NCBI GenBank assembly: GCA_023653785.1
Contig: JAMKCH010007243.1
Coordinates: 1 to 64,000, forward strand
From: Ophioderma brevispina
Lineage: Eukaryota > Echinodermata > Ophiuroidea > Amphilepidida > Ophiodermatidae
DNA: 64,000 nt
Direction of reading: 5' to 3'
Part shown: piece by piece, positions 48,771 through 60,915 of the stretch
How the letters are laid out: each line of letters opens with the position of its first letter
How positions within the stretch are numbered: position 1 is the first letter of the stretch
The notes under the pieces: model-generated
Databases searched by the model: none
What the model was told of the DNA's origin: nothing
What the model saw: only the letters and a program-made list of their open reading frames with translations
Made by a program: the position numbers and the translations under genes

Positions 48771-49476
48771 TAATTAATAATAATCGGTTTTATATAGCGG
48801 TTTATCACCGTAAACAGTCTCAAAGGACAGTTATTATGCCTATTATTATAATTACGCCGCCATCAGGAAACAAGACTTCAACTGCAAAAATAACACCTTG
48901 CGAAAAAATGTTTTCAACATACATAGAAAGTAAGCACTGTGATGGTTACCCGTGAATTTAACACAACATAAAAAATTCCTTGTTGTCGCCATCCATGTAA
49001 AATTCTGCTCGTGAAAATATCTCCATTTACAGTAATTAAGACTGTAGACTGCAAAAATGTGAGGGGATTATTTAAATTCCTAAGCATGATATGACATACA
49101 TTGTAAGCCATTGCACAAGACTGGTCTTAGTTCCAATGTGGGAAGTGAAATCGCACCTACTCTGTATAATATGTGCCTTTGTTATTGGAATAAAGCACAT
49201 GATACAAAATAGGTGCAGAAGGGTATAATGTAATTATGCCATTTCTTGTGGATTAAGTGTTAATAATGATCCCCAGGAAGTCAAGGTGTGGTGACAGAGA
49301 GCCATAGTAATAGACACGGCCTTGTATAGATAAAATCATGACATGACAAGCTCTTACTCCATTTAACAGGCTACTGAGCCCACAGGGAAAGGGGAAATGG
49401 GGCTTTGACCTGAACTTGAACTGAGCTGTCTCAAGTTATAGGCAGCTATATATACCCAATGCATCGCTGGGAAGTA

Positions 49477-49690
49477 TACTGAACAACAAAAAAGAAACTG
49501 TTTTGTATTCAGATCCGGGCGGGTTCAGTTTAGATAGAGAGTCTGCCAGAAATAAATTTATAACATATAAATTTTTGAATAAGAATCAAATTGTAATTAC
49601 ATTTTTAAATTGTAAATATATAAATATTAAATAATAGCTATTAAAATAATAACTGAACACAAAAAACCTTGGTCTTTTTTGTGTTCAGTA
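49477..49690. mobile_element. MITE with TACTGAAC...GTTCAGTA ends and TA flanks
   Basis: The left end tactgaacaacaaaaaagaa and the right end tcttttttgtgttcagta are near-perfect inverse complements, each flanked by TA (49475-49476 and 49691-49692), as in Tc1/mariner-type insertions. The 3' end contains a 14-bp perfect hairpin, ctgaacacaaaaaa with ttttttgtgttcag and a loop of eight bases. It is 214 bp and non-coding. Confidence 0.75.
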
Positions 49691-50263
49691 TATAAAATGT
49701 TGGAATTGAACACTGACTGTTTTACCCATAATGTGTGCTATTAATATGGCGATTTACATAAGAGGTGAGGGATTGGACAAGAGTTAAATACAAGTAGAAA
49801 AGTAGAAGGCTTAGAAAAAAATAAAATAATGATGCCCATTGCATGGGAAGGAAATGCAAAAATGTATCAAAAAGGTGTTCACTAGGTTGTATGATTGGAT
49901 TCTTTTTTGGTAGAGATTTGTTAATGTAAATATGGTTTGATGATATGATGGTTGCATATAAAGGCATTGGTAAGGACGTAATGACATTTAAAATAGCCTA
50001 GTTGTATTTTTTAACTATTGGTATTACCTTTAGTAAACATTGGCAATGATGAAATGGATAAAGGGTGAAAAGGAAATAAATTCCCCTCTGTTTTCAGGCT
50101 GGGTGGGATGGTTAATGCAAATTGCCAAATTCTATATTTGGGGCGAACATTAAAGGTCATTGGTCTGATCTCTAATAGGCTCATCCCAGAACCTCAGATT
50201 CTACTGGAGGATCAAAATTTTGGTATTTGAGAAAGCTACTACTTATTTTCAAGTTTGAACACT

Positions 50264-51050
50264 AAGGGACCAACGGGGGGGGGTCTATAGGGACCCTCCA
50301 AATTTGTTTTCGTGCTGATCGCTTTACGCGTGGGATTTTCGCGCCGAAATTTTTTGTAATTGTATAACTTTTAAATGCGCGTCTTTTCAACCAAAAAAAT
50401 AAAAGGACCAAGCCGTCGATAATGAGATATCAGTGAGGTCCCATGGACCCCCCCACCACCCCACCCGGGACCACTAATTGGAAGTCAGCTGAGAATATTA
50501 AAAAAATTAAGAACCAAAGCAATTTTTTTTTTGCATGATATATGTTCAACATACAGATAAGTAAAACAATTAATAGCAACATAAAAAAATTAACCCTTTT
50601 GTGACAGAAAACACAATTCATGGGACGTTGGCTAAAACCGTTACTTAACAAAGTCTATGGGAAAATGACGTGTATTTTTGCAAACACCCGTTTTTTAAAA
50701 ATACAGGATTCCTGAAACTTCAAGTTTTTGTTAAATATAGGTTAATTGGGGTCTCTAGAGTAGATATCAACATAAAATAAGTTTCAAAAGTTGATGTAAG
50801 CGCAAGGTTCATTTGAATTTTCGGTCTTTTTGCCCATTTTTTGCCGGGTTTTGAATGAAACACAATGTTTTGCCCCCTAATTGCCGCCCAAATAACCAAA
50901 TTCCATTTTATTGCTGATTTGGGGTTTGTCTTATGACCCTTCAAGTGGTCTAAATTCGTACAAAAAATTCACTCGGGAAAATGGTTTCCTTGGGGGACCT
51001 GGACCCCCCCTGGGCACCAAGGGAGTTAAAACCACTTGGGCACTTAAAGG
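50264..51050 (+). repeat. Repeat C, copy 1 (about 0.7-0.8 kb)
   Basis: Ordered blocks aaattttttgtaattgtata, aactttaaatgcgcgt-like word, gtctatgggaaaatgacgtg, aatacaggattcctgaaact, ataagtttcaaaagttgatg and aattgccgcccaaataacca recur in the same order at 52083-52740. The whole block is direct, not inverted. It has no open frame of note. Confidence 0.75.
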
Positions 51051-51830
51051 GTCCATGGACATGCTTTTAAACATACTTAAATACCACCAACAATGTTTCA
51101 TTCATAGTATGTATGGGTATTCAATGTTAAAATCTGCATGAAGCAGTAAATGAGAAACCGTTGTTATATTTGATAAAAAATTGGGCTAATATCATGTGTT
51201 TTGGACAAGCTTTCAAAGAAATTCCAAAATGAAAGGATTATCGCGCTGGAAGCGGTTGACCCAAGAGTGCGTCGAGTAAAAATACGAGATAGCGTCATGA
51301 TCGTCAGCGATGGAACGGACGTGCGCGGCCCAGTTTTCTTGCATACGTACACAGTTAAGTTGACTTCTCGTGATAGCCGCGTACGTGTTGGATATTATGG
51401 CATAATTTTCTGATTGGTGCCTTCAAATTACGTAAAATGCGTGTATTGTCGACGGGTGCACCAGCGGCGACCGTATACCGAAAAGGAGAATCAGAACACA
51501 GCTTTATTCAAGTACCAGACAAAGAACCGACAAGGAGAAATACCTTGGAGTGTGCGTTGCGGTTAGCCCACGTGTTTGAAGCTTTGTTTACAACTTGTAC
51601 TTGGACGTCATTAAAACAAGTCAAATCCAACTCCAGCTCTTGATACGCGTTCGCGAAAACAGGAAAAGGCCATGTCAGGTGTGGGGTATATTTATCCTTG
51701 ATGAAATTTAACACTTTCCCAATGTTCACTTAAAATCTGTGTGCGATATGATCAGGATACTGTTGAGGTTACGAAAATGTTAGAAATTAAGAAATGTCTA
51801 CTCAGACGTGTCCATGGACCTTTAAGTGTT
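51045..51830. mobile_element. Candidate element with cacttaaagggtccatggac ends
   Basis: The left end cacttaaagggtccatggac and the right end gtccatggacctttaagtg are inverse complements with one base difference. The enclosed ~785 bp contains a CpG-rich core at 51230-51660 with no recognisable protein. It could be a non-autonomous DNA transposon lying at the end of repeat C copy 1. Confidence 0.5.
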
Positions 51831-52082
51831 AATTTACCATATGAGCATTAATCCTCGGTTCTTGGCCTTATGTAACATTTGACCGGGGGGGGGGGGAGAT
51901 TTGATATCCAGTGGATGATAGGTATGGTCCTCCTATTTCACACTTCAAAAATTGTGTCTTGCCTAAAGGGACATATTTTAAGAAGATGCGACTTTGAAAT
52001 TGAAAGCTCAACTCTTTAGCTTTGTCTTAGACAAGTCATGTCTTGCATTTTAGACATGTCTTTTGGATCTTAAACCACTTCA

Positions 52083-52740
52083 GTGGACCAGGGGGGGGGG
52101 TTCCAGGGCCCTCCAATTTGTTTGCGTTGCTGGCCGCTTTGCGTGTGAGATTTTTGACGCCAAAAATTTTTTGTAATTTGTCTGAATTTTAAATGCGCTT
52201 CTTTTTCATACCAAAATAATTAAAATCGGCCAAGCGTTTATTGAGTTAATTAAGGGAGTGCCATGGAAACCCCCCTTGGGCACTAACGGAAAGTCATCTG
52301 AATAAGATTTATGAAAATCAAAGTGAACCCAACCCAATTTTTTTTTGATGAATTTGTTCCACCACTAATATTAAGTAAACATTAGTGTAACAGTAAAAAT
52401 AAGTAACCCTTTATGTGCGAAAAAGAAAACAATTTCATTGTGGAGTTGCTTTAAAACCGTATTTACTTGACACGTCTATGGGAAAATGACCTGTATTTTG
52501 CAACCCCCGTTAAAAAATAAATAAATACAGGATTCCCTAAAACTGCAAGTTTGTGTGTTGTTTAAATATATGTTATTTGGTCTTCCAGAGGAGATGTATC
52601 AACATTAAATAAGTTTCAAAAGGTTTGATGTGCGCGCAAGGCTCATTGAATTTTCCATCTTTTTGCCCATTTTCTCGTGTTTTTGCAAACAATGTTTGCC
52701 ACTAATTTGCCGCCCAAATAACAAATTTCATTTTAGTCGT
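52083..52740 (+). repeat. Repeat C, copy 2, first part
   Basis: Aligns block by block to 50264-50900 with many small indels. The alignment stops at about 52740 in caaatttcattttagtc and resumes at about 53858 with tttttattgctgatttgaag, so copy 2 is split by about 1.1 kb containing a minisatellite. Confidence 0.7.
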
Positions 52741-53270
52741 CGATAGGAAAGACTATGCAGCATGATCCGATGTGTCGTCGATCTGCGTGGCGTCTGGACT
52801 TTCTTGTGAACAAAAAATCTGGTGATCTGTAAGAGTTACCAGGGGCTGTGATGATGAAACTGTGGTGGAAGGGTGCGGGGGTTACAGATTCTCGAAATGA
52901 TTAAATTTACACAGCGGTATATGCATTTTAAGGACCTATTGCATAATTAATTAGCATATTGACTATTTTCATGATTTTCCTTGACAATTTTTTGTGAAAC
53001 ACAATATATGGAGATGTAAGTCACACAGAGCGGAGACTACGGCAGCACGGGGTGCGGGGCGGGGTACGGATTCTCAAACTGATTCCGATTACAAAAGCTA
53101 TATTTGCATCTAAGTACATAATGCATACATTAATTACATATTTGACCTATTTCTTGATTTCATTGACACTTTTTGAACACAATTCTGGAGATCTGTAGTC
53201 ACACAGGGCTGAAACTTGAAGGGATGCGAGGTTTATTCTGCAAACTGATTCGATATACAACAGTACATTG

Positions 53271-53700
53271 TCTTGGGTTATGGAACCATTGTCCTGGGGA
53301 TATGGACATGTCCTGGGGTATGGGACATTGTCCCCTGGGGTATAGGCATTGTCCTGAGTATGAACATTGTCCTGGGGGTAAAGGACATTGTAAGGTTATG
53401 GGACCATTGTCCTGGGGGTTGGAACATTGTCCTGGATGTCTGGGACATTGTCTGGGGATATGGGACATTGTCCTGAGTATGGGACATTGTCCCTGGAGTT
53501 GGGACCTTGTCCTGGGGTATGGGACATTGTCCTGGGGAATGTGACTTGTCCCTGGAGGTTTTGGACATTGTCCTGGGGATATGTTACATTGTCCTGGGGT
53601 TTTTTTGACATTGTCCTGGGGATATGTGACACTGTCCTGGAGGTATGGAAAATTGTCCTGGAGTATGGGACATTGTCCTGGGGTATGGGACAATGACTTT
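53271..53700 (+). repeat. 20-22 bp minisatellite gggacattgtcctggggtat
   Basis: About twenty units of gacattgtcctgggg plus tatgg variants, with small length differences between units. The peptide-like repeats on both strands are consequences of the DNA repeat, not of coding. The array lies inside the insertion that splits repeat C copy 2. Confidence 0.92.
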
Positions 53701-53857
53701 GTAACATGAATTATTTTTTACATTGTTTTAATTGTTATTGCTGATCAAAAAATCATTTTCAGGTTGAGCATGTAAACCAAAACTGAAATTGTGCATCTTC
53801 AGAATGATTCGAGAACCATCACATACATCGGACGACCTATTTGGGACGCCGTCCCTA

Positions 53858-54010
53858 GTTTTTATTGCTGATTTGAAGTTGGTCTTATGTCTTATGTCTT
53901 GACTCTCCACATGTGGAATAAATTTCGTCCTTAGGGTGGGGTCCCATGGGAACCCCCCCCCCCCCCGGGCCACCAATGGGAGTGAAGTGAAACGCCTTGG
54001 TCACTTAATT
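53858..54010 (+). repeat. Repeat C, copy 2, second part
   Basis: Continues the alignment to 50910-51050: tgctgatttgaagttggtct, a poly-C run within gggaacccc, gggccaccaatgggagt and ccttggtcacttaa correspond to the end of copy 1. Confidence 0.6.
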
Positions 54011-55539
54011 GTTAAAATGCCATTAAATTTAAGACATGACTAGCTACACGCCATAAAAAGTCTAAATCCATGTCTTTCTTTATGGGCTTATAAAAGACCA
54101 TTTGATAAGTACGAAAACCAGTCACTTATCTTCGAGTTGTATCATAATTTTTTTTTATCGTGAGTTTTATGTCTGTATACCAGACATTACTCTATTACAC
54201 AAATACCGCAAGTAAACTGCGCGACCCCCTGGCAAGATGACAGTATACACAAGTTAGTTGGCACAGTTGTTAATTGCAGGGCTTCAAAATTCCATAATTG
54301 TTCGCTTGGAATAATCTAGAAATGTAGCAGTTTCCGACAAATGAAAGCCTAACCATAAGGGAAAATGACCGCAGATTACCTTTTACCTTGGTATGTGGAC
54401 CTTTGACATCAAAAAAACCATATAAAGGAACCGGATGCACGTTCACCCAAGTCTAAATCGGACTTAAATTTTCGAAGGAGATGCAAAAAATGAAAACCTA
54501 ACAAAACCTAAACCAAACTGGAACATGACCTCAGATGACCTTGATCTTTTCATTCATTTCATTTATTAAAAACAATGCCTTGTGGCCCAAAAAAGGGACT
54601 GAAAATAACACATTATTGCACAGTAAAGAACAAAACAAGATTCTATATTATCAGTAAAGATAAAGCAAAAATAACTGAACGTATTAAAATTCAGATATTG
54701 CACTATTATAAAATAAAAGACAGTTCTTAAAACTTATTATTTAATTAAAACATCAACACCCGATAAACCAAAAGAGGATACACAAACACAGAATTATTAT
54801 AAGCTCTTCAAACAAAAAACAAATTAGAAGAGTGATTCAAATATTGTGCGTGCATTGCATAATAACCCATACTTGTTAAGTAACCTGATGTAGTAGGGTA
54901 TGGGGCTTATTTTGGTATTGTGAAGTTCTGAACCGCAGCTGCGATATTTTTCGCATTTGCGTAGGTTAGTTGCGGCCATGAGGCTTCCATCCGTGGAGGA
55001 AGAAGTGTTCTGTGCGGCCCAGAATGGAAAGCCCTTCGGCAAAACTGCGACAGTGATCTTGGTCCATGGGACCTTTGACCTCATCGCATATGAGGGACCC
55101 CTATTGCAACCTTCACCCCAAGTCTGGTTTAATCGGACGTCTTAAACTTTTCGAAGGAGACGAGAAAACGAAAACTAACCTAACTGGAACACACATCACA
55201 TACATGCGGACATGCGCACCCTCGCAATATCCCCCTATGCTTTTCAAAGCGGGGGATAATAGAAAGTCAGGACTAAACTGCAAGGAGCTGGTTTTAAGTA
55301 CACCATATGCATACTTGTATAGCATACAAAACGTCATAACATCTGCGAGTGACAAATTGTCATTTTCCACAGAATATAGCAAAAAAATCCAATTTTGCTA
55401 TAAAAAGTAGCAATATTCAATTTTCATACAGTTTCACAGTGTTAACGTAAAATTGACTCCGCAAATGAAAAAAATCTGCTTACTTATTGAAATATTCCGT
55501 ATTTTCCCTTTGAAAATACAGAATGTTTCGTATAAAGCA

Positions 55540-56160
55540 TTTAGTTGATGGTAGGAAGTGCAAAGAGAAGGAGCATTTTTATGATGAGATAGCAGAGGAA
55601 TGGGATATGTAAAGTGTGGGTGAATTGGTCTTATGTGTTGGTGAGTTTAATGGGCATGTGGGGAAGGAAAAGGATCAAAGGTTTTGAAGGTTTCTTTGAG
55701 GGAAACAGGGTTTGGGAAGAGAAATCTGGAAGGAAGATTGTTGTTGGAGTTTTGTGACGAAAAGGAGTTGTTATGTGTGGCAAAATACGACTTTAGAAAG
55801 AGGACAGAAGACAAGTACATTAGTCAGTGGCAACTATTTTTTGTTAGGTGGGCAAGGGAGAGAGAAAATTTCTTAAGGATGTTAAGGTGATTCGGGCGGG
55901 TGAATTGCAACACCGGCTGGTGGTTTGTAGATGTGGATAAGAGGAGGTGAAAAAGGTGGTGAGGAAGGTAATGCCGCACTGGAGAGAACCCAAAACAAAG
56001 TGTATAAGATAGTCAAGGCAACGGAAAAAGGAAGGGAAGAGATGCTGGTTTGAATTGATGGAAAGTTGAATTTCAGTGAGAGAAGCTATAGAGGTGAGTC
56101 TAGAAAAGATCATATGGAGAGAAATCATGAATGAGGAGAATGATTTTTTCAATGACCTCA
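55540..56160 (+). mobile_element. Broken non-LTR retrotransposon endonuclease fragment
   Basis: In plus-strand frames that change several times, the sequence reads VDGRKCKEKEHFYDEIAE, VLCVGEFNGHVGKEKD, GFGKRNLEGRLLLEFCDE, KELLCVAKYDFRKRTEDK, RKFLKDVKVI and GELQHRLVV, then KKVVRK. The order matches the apurinic-type endonuclease domain of LINE elements whose hypothetical proteins are often named craniofacial development protein 2-like. The domain normally cuts target DNA for reverse transcription in the nucleus. The catalytic GDFN motif appears here as GEFN, the frame is broken, and the N-terminal part of the domain and the reverse transcriptase are missing, so this is a dead fragment. Confidence 0.8.
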
Positions 56161-57593
56161 ATTGAAAAAGTTGAAGTTCAATTGGAACTAAACTTGTGTC
56201 ATAGGTGCACTTGGGATCCCTCATATGGTGTGTGAGGGGGTGTCCAAAGGTCAAGTGTATCAAGGTCAAAGGTCTTGAGGTCTCATGTTGAAAAAAATAG
56301 GCTTCAAAAATGTAAAATGCCACCCCTCCATGAAAAGTTGTGAAGTTCTCAAGTATATAGGTTGCCAATGCAACATGGGATTGCTCATTTGTGGATGAGT
56401 TCACAGGTCATGTGCCAAGGTCATCCAACAAAGAAAAGGTCATGGAGGTCAATTGTAAGAAGCTGGGCGGGCGGAAGCTTATATTCTTTGAAATAAGCGC
56501 GAGGCGAAAGCCAAGAACCTCGAAATTATAGTCCTCATCCTCATTCTCACCCCACCTTCCTACTCCCTCTCCATGTCTTCTTTGGTTAGTCGTTCCCCCT
56601 CAAACCACCCACCTCGAACTTAAAAGCCAACTTGCATTGAGCTCAATCTTATTCCTATCATCTCATTTTTGCTCAGGCCACCAGTCTTACTCCCATTCAG
56701 TATCACGATCTGACACAAACTCTTATACACTTCTTTATCGTCAAAGGAAATCTTTTACATGGCAACAACTCTCCACATCCACTTCACCCACCATACCTCA
56801 CTATAGCTGGCAACGCCGCTCTCACATCCCACCACTCCACAACCCCTGTCCCAGGTACGTTAAACCCTTCACCGTTGCCACCTCAGCACACAATTTTCCG
56901 CCATTTCACCTCATCACACAACTTCCACCTCTTCCACAGTACCTTTAGCTCTTTCTCGCATCTTCTACACACAAAATCTCTTTCCAAATTGGGGGTCACT
57001 CTCCTCATCATCTTTGTGCATCTCCATTAATCCTTCCAGCATTTCTACACAACAGAATTTGACTCTTTCACCCTCTTTCACTAGATGCATGGGTTTAAGT
57101 AATACACACCCCTCCACCATTGTCACAATTTAATGAACATTTAAAGTAGTGCGGGATCTTAAAATCACCACACTGAATTGCTTTCACCCTCTTCCACATA
57201 TGCTGCATGGGTTTAAGTACTAACACCCCCCTCCCACCAGTGTCACCATTAATGTAAACAATGTTAAAGGTAGTGCTGGGGGGGGGATCTTAAAATCACC
57301 TTTGCCAGCACCTATAATTCACCTTTTGACCTTTTGAACGTATGTAAGTGCCTGCACCCTATATGCTTGTGCTGGATTTCCCCAGTGGATTTTCCATCCC
57401 TTGGGCCACCTCCCTATCTCTAACATACTTTAGTCCTCATCCTATCAATCTGTTTGGCTCAACAGATGAGCCAATTAGGTTGTTGATTTCGCAGGTTTTG
57501 GCGCTTTATGGCTTGTTTGGGGATATTAGGTTTTGACCACAAGTAGTATTTAGAGGCCTGTCCTCCGGATAATCACGACCTAGCGATTTGCCC

Positions 57594-57888
57594 AGAGGGG
57601 TGATTGAGTCAATAGCCACATATGCACCTGTTTTGGGAAATTCACCAAAATATGGTCATATGATCCCACAAAAAATCCTATTCTAACAATAAAAAACCAG
57701 GACTTTTACGCCCCATTTTTTAGCCTACAAAGTGGTTAGTATTAGGGAATTTTTGCATGATAATGAAATGTTTGTTGTTATTGAACTTTTGGAACACTTT
57801 TTAATCAGAAAAAGGTACTGACAGGGTTTAGTACAGTACGGTATAGGCACATGGCAATGCATCATGGGGATTGATTCAAAACACCTCT
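57594..57888 (-). mobile_element. MITE family B, copy 4 (inverse orientation)
   Basis: The inverse complement aligns over its length to 41340-41626, including gcaatgcatcatggggattg, ctttttaatcagaaaaaggt and tggtcatatgatcc. The ends are agaggggtgattgagtcaat and, on the other strand, agaggtgttttgaatcaatc. Confidence 0.75.
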
Positions 57889-59404
57889 GAGCGATGCCTA
57901 TCTGGGGTACAGGCCACCGCATAGTAGGGCGTTGATGGTGCAACCCCACGCAGACATCGGGAGATGGAAGAGAAAGAGAAAGAGAAGTTGTCCCAGGATT
58001 TTTTCCCCAACCGTGGGGACAGCCATCCTAATCAAGTTGCTATGCAGTTAAGTACATTGGGTGAATTATAATGTAGATTACTTATGATTTAATGAAATTA
58101 ACAGGGATAGTTTAAATGGAAGTATTTAATGTTTGATCTGCTCTGTATAGGCCTATACGTTGTATTTGGAAGTTTTACTACATGGAAATGATGGCAATCA
58201 AGCAAGTAAAAAGAATGCTACAAATTATTGCTTCAAGTCCAAAAAATTTGATTTCATTAAATATTATTTTGATATCTGGTTTAATTTTACAGTCTTATTC
58301 TCAGTCTGATTTTTTTTGTTTGTTTGTAAACCAGACATGTTACATTTGGGGGAGGGAGGACCAGGCAGTGGGAACCATTTAAACTTTGGGATCACTTATA
58401 AAACATCTTGCAACGAAACGGGTAACCTGTCAATTAATTACTTTTCCTGATCTCATTGGGGCAGGGGAGGGGCAAAGTTTTTGAGTGGGGGATCCAGCCC
58501 TTAGCCCTTCCCATCCCATCCCTCCCAGAGACTGGTACGTCACTGGCGTTCCTTGAATTATTCCATAGGTGTAAAATGGCGGATATGCTGCAAATCCCAA
58601 GAGTACACTTTGGGTTACTCCAGCGTGTAAATTGTTCGGTTTGGTTTCACATCGGGTACTCTCACTTCCGCAACTGGAACTTCTGATGCATAATCTATGT
58701 TAAACCGTTAATTTTTATATGAGAGCTAAACAAAACAGGGACTTATATCTATCAGAAATATTTGAATAGCACAGAGGGTTTTCCATGGAAAATCGCTCAA
58801 TTGGTTGTTACTTTTTGACTCACACCCGTACATTCTAATATTTGGGATGATATAAGCAAATATATCACATTAATATGGTAATTTTAAGGTTTCATCTTAA
58901 AGGAAGTTCATTTGGTGCCATCTTGAATTTGAAGATGCATCAAGGCTGCCTGCTGAAATAACAGACGATACAGGCCCATGCCCAGGGGTGGCTTTGGGGC
59001 TCAAACCCCTGGGTTTTGGGGGAAAAACATAAAAAAATTAGCATATTTGGGGTCTGTCTTCAGATGTGCCCCTGTCCTTTTAATGTTTTGCCCCCTAATT
59101 TTTGATCCGTCCAATATTTTCACATATATTCATGTTGCTTTAAGTAGTCATCATAGGCCTGGGAATCTTCAGTTTTTAAAACTGATTGTTTTTTCGGCCT
59201 TTTTGTGTGTGGGTGTGTGGTGAAAGTTCATTCTCAGGCCTCTGCATTATGTGTTCCAACTCATATGGAAAGTTGTTTTTGGGGGAGGGGGTCAATTTAC
59301 CTAATTTTGTTGATGACTCATCTGCACCCAAGTAGCATGGCATCCTGGATATGTGACTGATAACCGCCATAACACACAGACTCTGGGAGCTCTAGAATTT
59401 TGAA

Positions 59405-59650
59405 TGAGATATGTAGTACAAGCGGGGTCCTCTCCCTAGTCATAAGGTTCGCAGGTCATATAGTAGACATAATCAGAAAAAAGGTTCTCTAGTCAAAAAT
59501 TAGAAAAAAAGGTTCGCTAGTCATAAAGAGTTAGGGTTTAGGGTTAGGGTTACGGTTAGGGTAAGGGTTAGGGTTAAAAATTAATGATTAGCGAACCCCC
59601 CTGGGGCAAACCCTTTTCAAATTATGATTAGCAAACCCTTTTCAATTTAT
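59405..59650. repeat. Interstitial telomeric tract between inverted ggttcgctagtcataa arms
   Basis: About 50 bases of TTAGGG-type repeats (59529-59575, e.g. gggtttagggttagggttac) are flanked by aaggttcgctagtcataa on the left and its inverse form ttaatgattagcgaaccc on the right. Partial arms recur outward (aaaaaggttctctagtca; tatgattagcaaaccctttt). Confidence 0.75.
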
Positions 59651-59756
59651 GACCCATAGAAGCATTATCAATTTATAAATAAGCACACTGCTTTTAGAAA
59701 AATATAAAATTTATTATATCAATTGCATCACAAAATGCCCCTTTAATTGGCCCACA

Positions 59757-60830
59757 TGCACTTTGACCTATTTGACCTAACTATGATTCACATAAAAGAT
59801 GTATGGCAGACTAGTCTTTCATGTAGCAAAGGAATTTTGCCTATCCGGTGTACCGTTTCAGCGATAAAGCAATTATGCATATTTAATTAGCTCATTTGCA
59901 TACCTAAACCGCATATATCACATGCTTTCAAATGGCAAAAAAGATGTGCACCATAACAGGCTTCCATGCAGTGAAGGAATTTTGCATATCCAATGTACCG
60001 TTTAAAAAATATAGCAATTATGCAGATTTTATGCATATTAATTAGCTCATTTGCATACCTAATAACCCAAAATATGCCGAAAATCTAATCAGGTTGAGAA
60101 CTCTTCAACCCGCTTCCTTACACCAAGTTACATCATGATATGCCTTACGGAACTCTAGATAACTAATGTACACATACTTTTTTTCTTAAATTAAGCAAAT
60201 TAGACACTTAATTAACATATTTTACACCCACAATGCCACTTTGACCCAATTATGATTCACACAAAAGATGCATGGCATAGTATTCTTTCATGTAGAATAG
60301 CGAAGGAATTTTGCCTATCCGGTGTACCGTTTCAGCGATAAAGCAATTATGCTAATTCTAATTAGCTCATTGGCATACCTAAGCCGCATATATCACGCAC
60401 TTTCAAATGCAAAAAAGGATGCGCACCATGATAGGCTTTCATGCAGCGAGGAATTTTCCGTATACGAGTTACCGTTTCAAAAATTATAGCAATTACGTGA
60501 TTTTTGCATATAAGTAGCTCATTGCATACTAATTTGCCCGAAATATGCCCCAAAATATAATACAGTTCGAAGAAAACTCTCCAGCCCGCTCCCTTCCACA
60601 AAGTTACATTATCATTATAAGCCTTAGGAACTCAAAGGGAAAAAACTTGTACACAAGCCTTACAGGAACATTTTCGTAAATTATGCAAATTAGATACTTA
60701 ATTAGATATTTTACACCCAAATCTAATTCAGGTTGAGAAACCCATGGACCCGCTTCTTTCCACAAACGTTACATCACTGTAAGCCCTTACGGAACTCCAG
60801 ATAAATCTTACACAAGCAGTGAACAATGCG
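59757..60830. repeat. ~480-bp tandem element, two copies plus a partial third
   Basis: Unit 1 (about 59757-60230) and unit 2 (about 60235-60715) both contain tatgattcacataaaagatg, gaattttgcctatccggtgt, accgtttcagcgataaagca, ttagctcatttgcataccta and aacccgcttccttacacc. Within a unit the ggaattttgc...gcataccta block occurs twice about 170 bp apart. The partial third copy leads into a GACA/GACG tail. There is no coding capacity. Confidence 0.8.
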
Positions 60831-60837
60831 AGCCGAG

Positions 60838-60915
60838 CACAGTCAGACAGCATGACAGACGGACGGACAGACAGACCGCCAGGACAGATAGACAGACCGA
60901 GGACGGACAGACAGA
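60838..60915. repeat. GACA/GACG-rich simple repeat
   Basis: Runs of gacagacggacggacagaca type, forming the 3' tail of the preceding tandem element. Confidence 0.85.

Noticed and set aside
53199..53707. Long open frames with repeated peptides (on both strands) over the 53-kb array
   Set aside because: They follow directly from a 20-22 bp DNA minisatellite open in several frames at once; no start context or domain.
55844..56404. 186-codon minus-strand frame
   Set aside because: Overlaps the LINE endonuclease fragment in antisense and shows no domain.
58555..58690. Minus-strand peptide PVAEVRVPDVKPNRTIYTLE
   Set aside because: Short, isolated, followed by a stop, and no matching family recognised.
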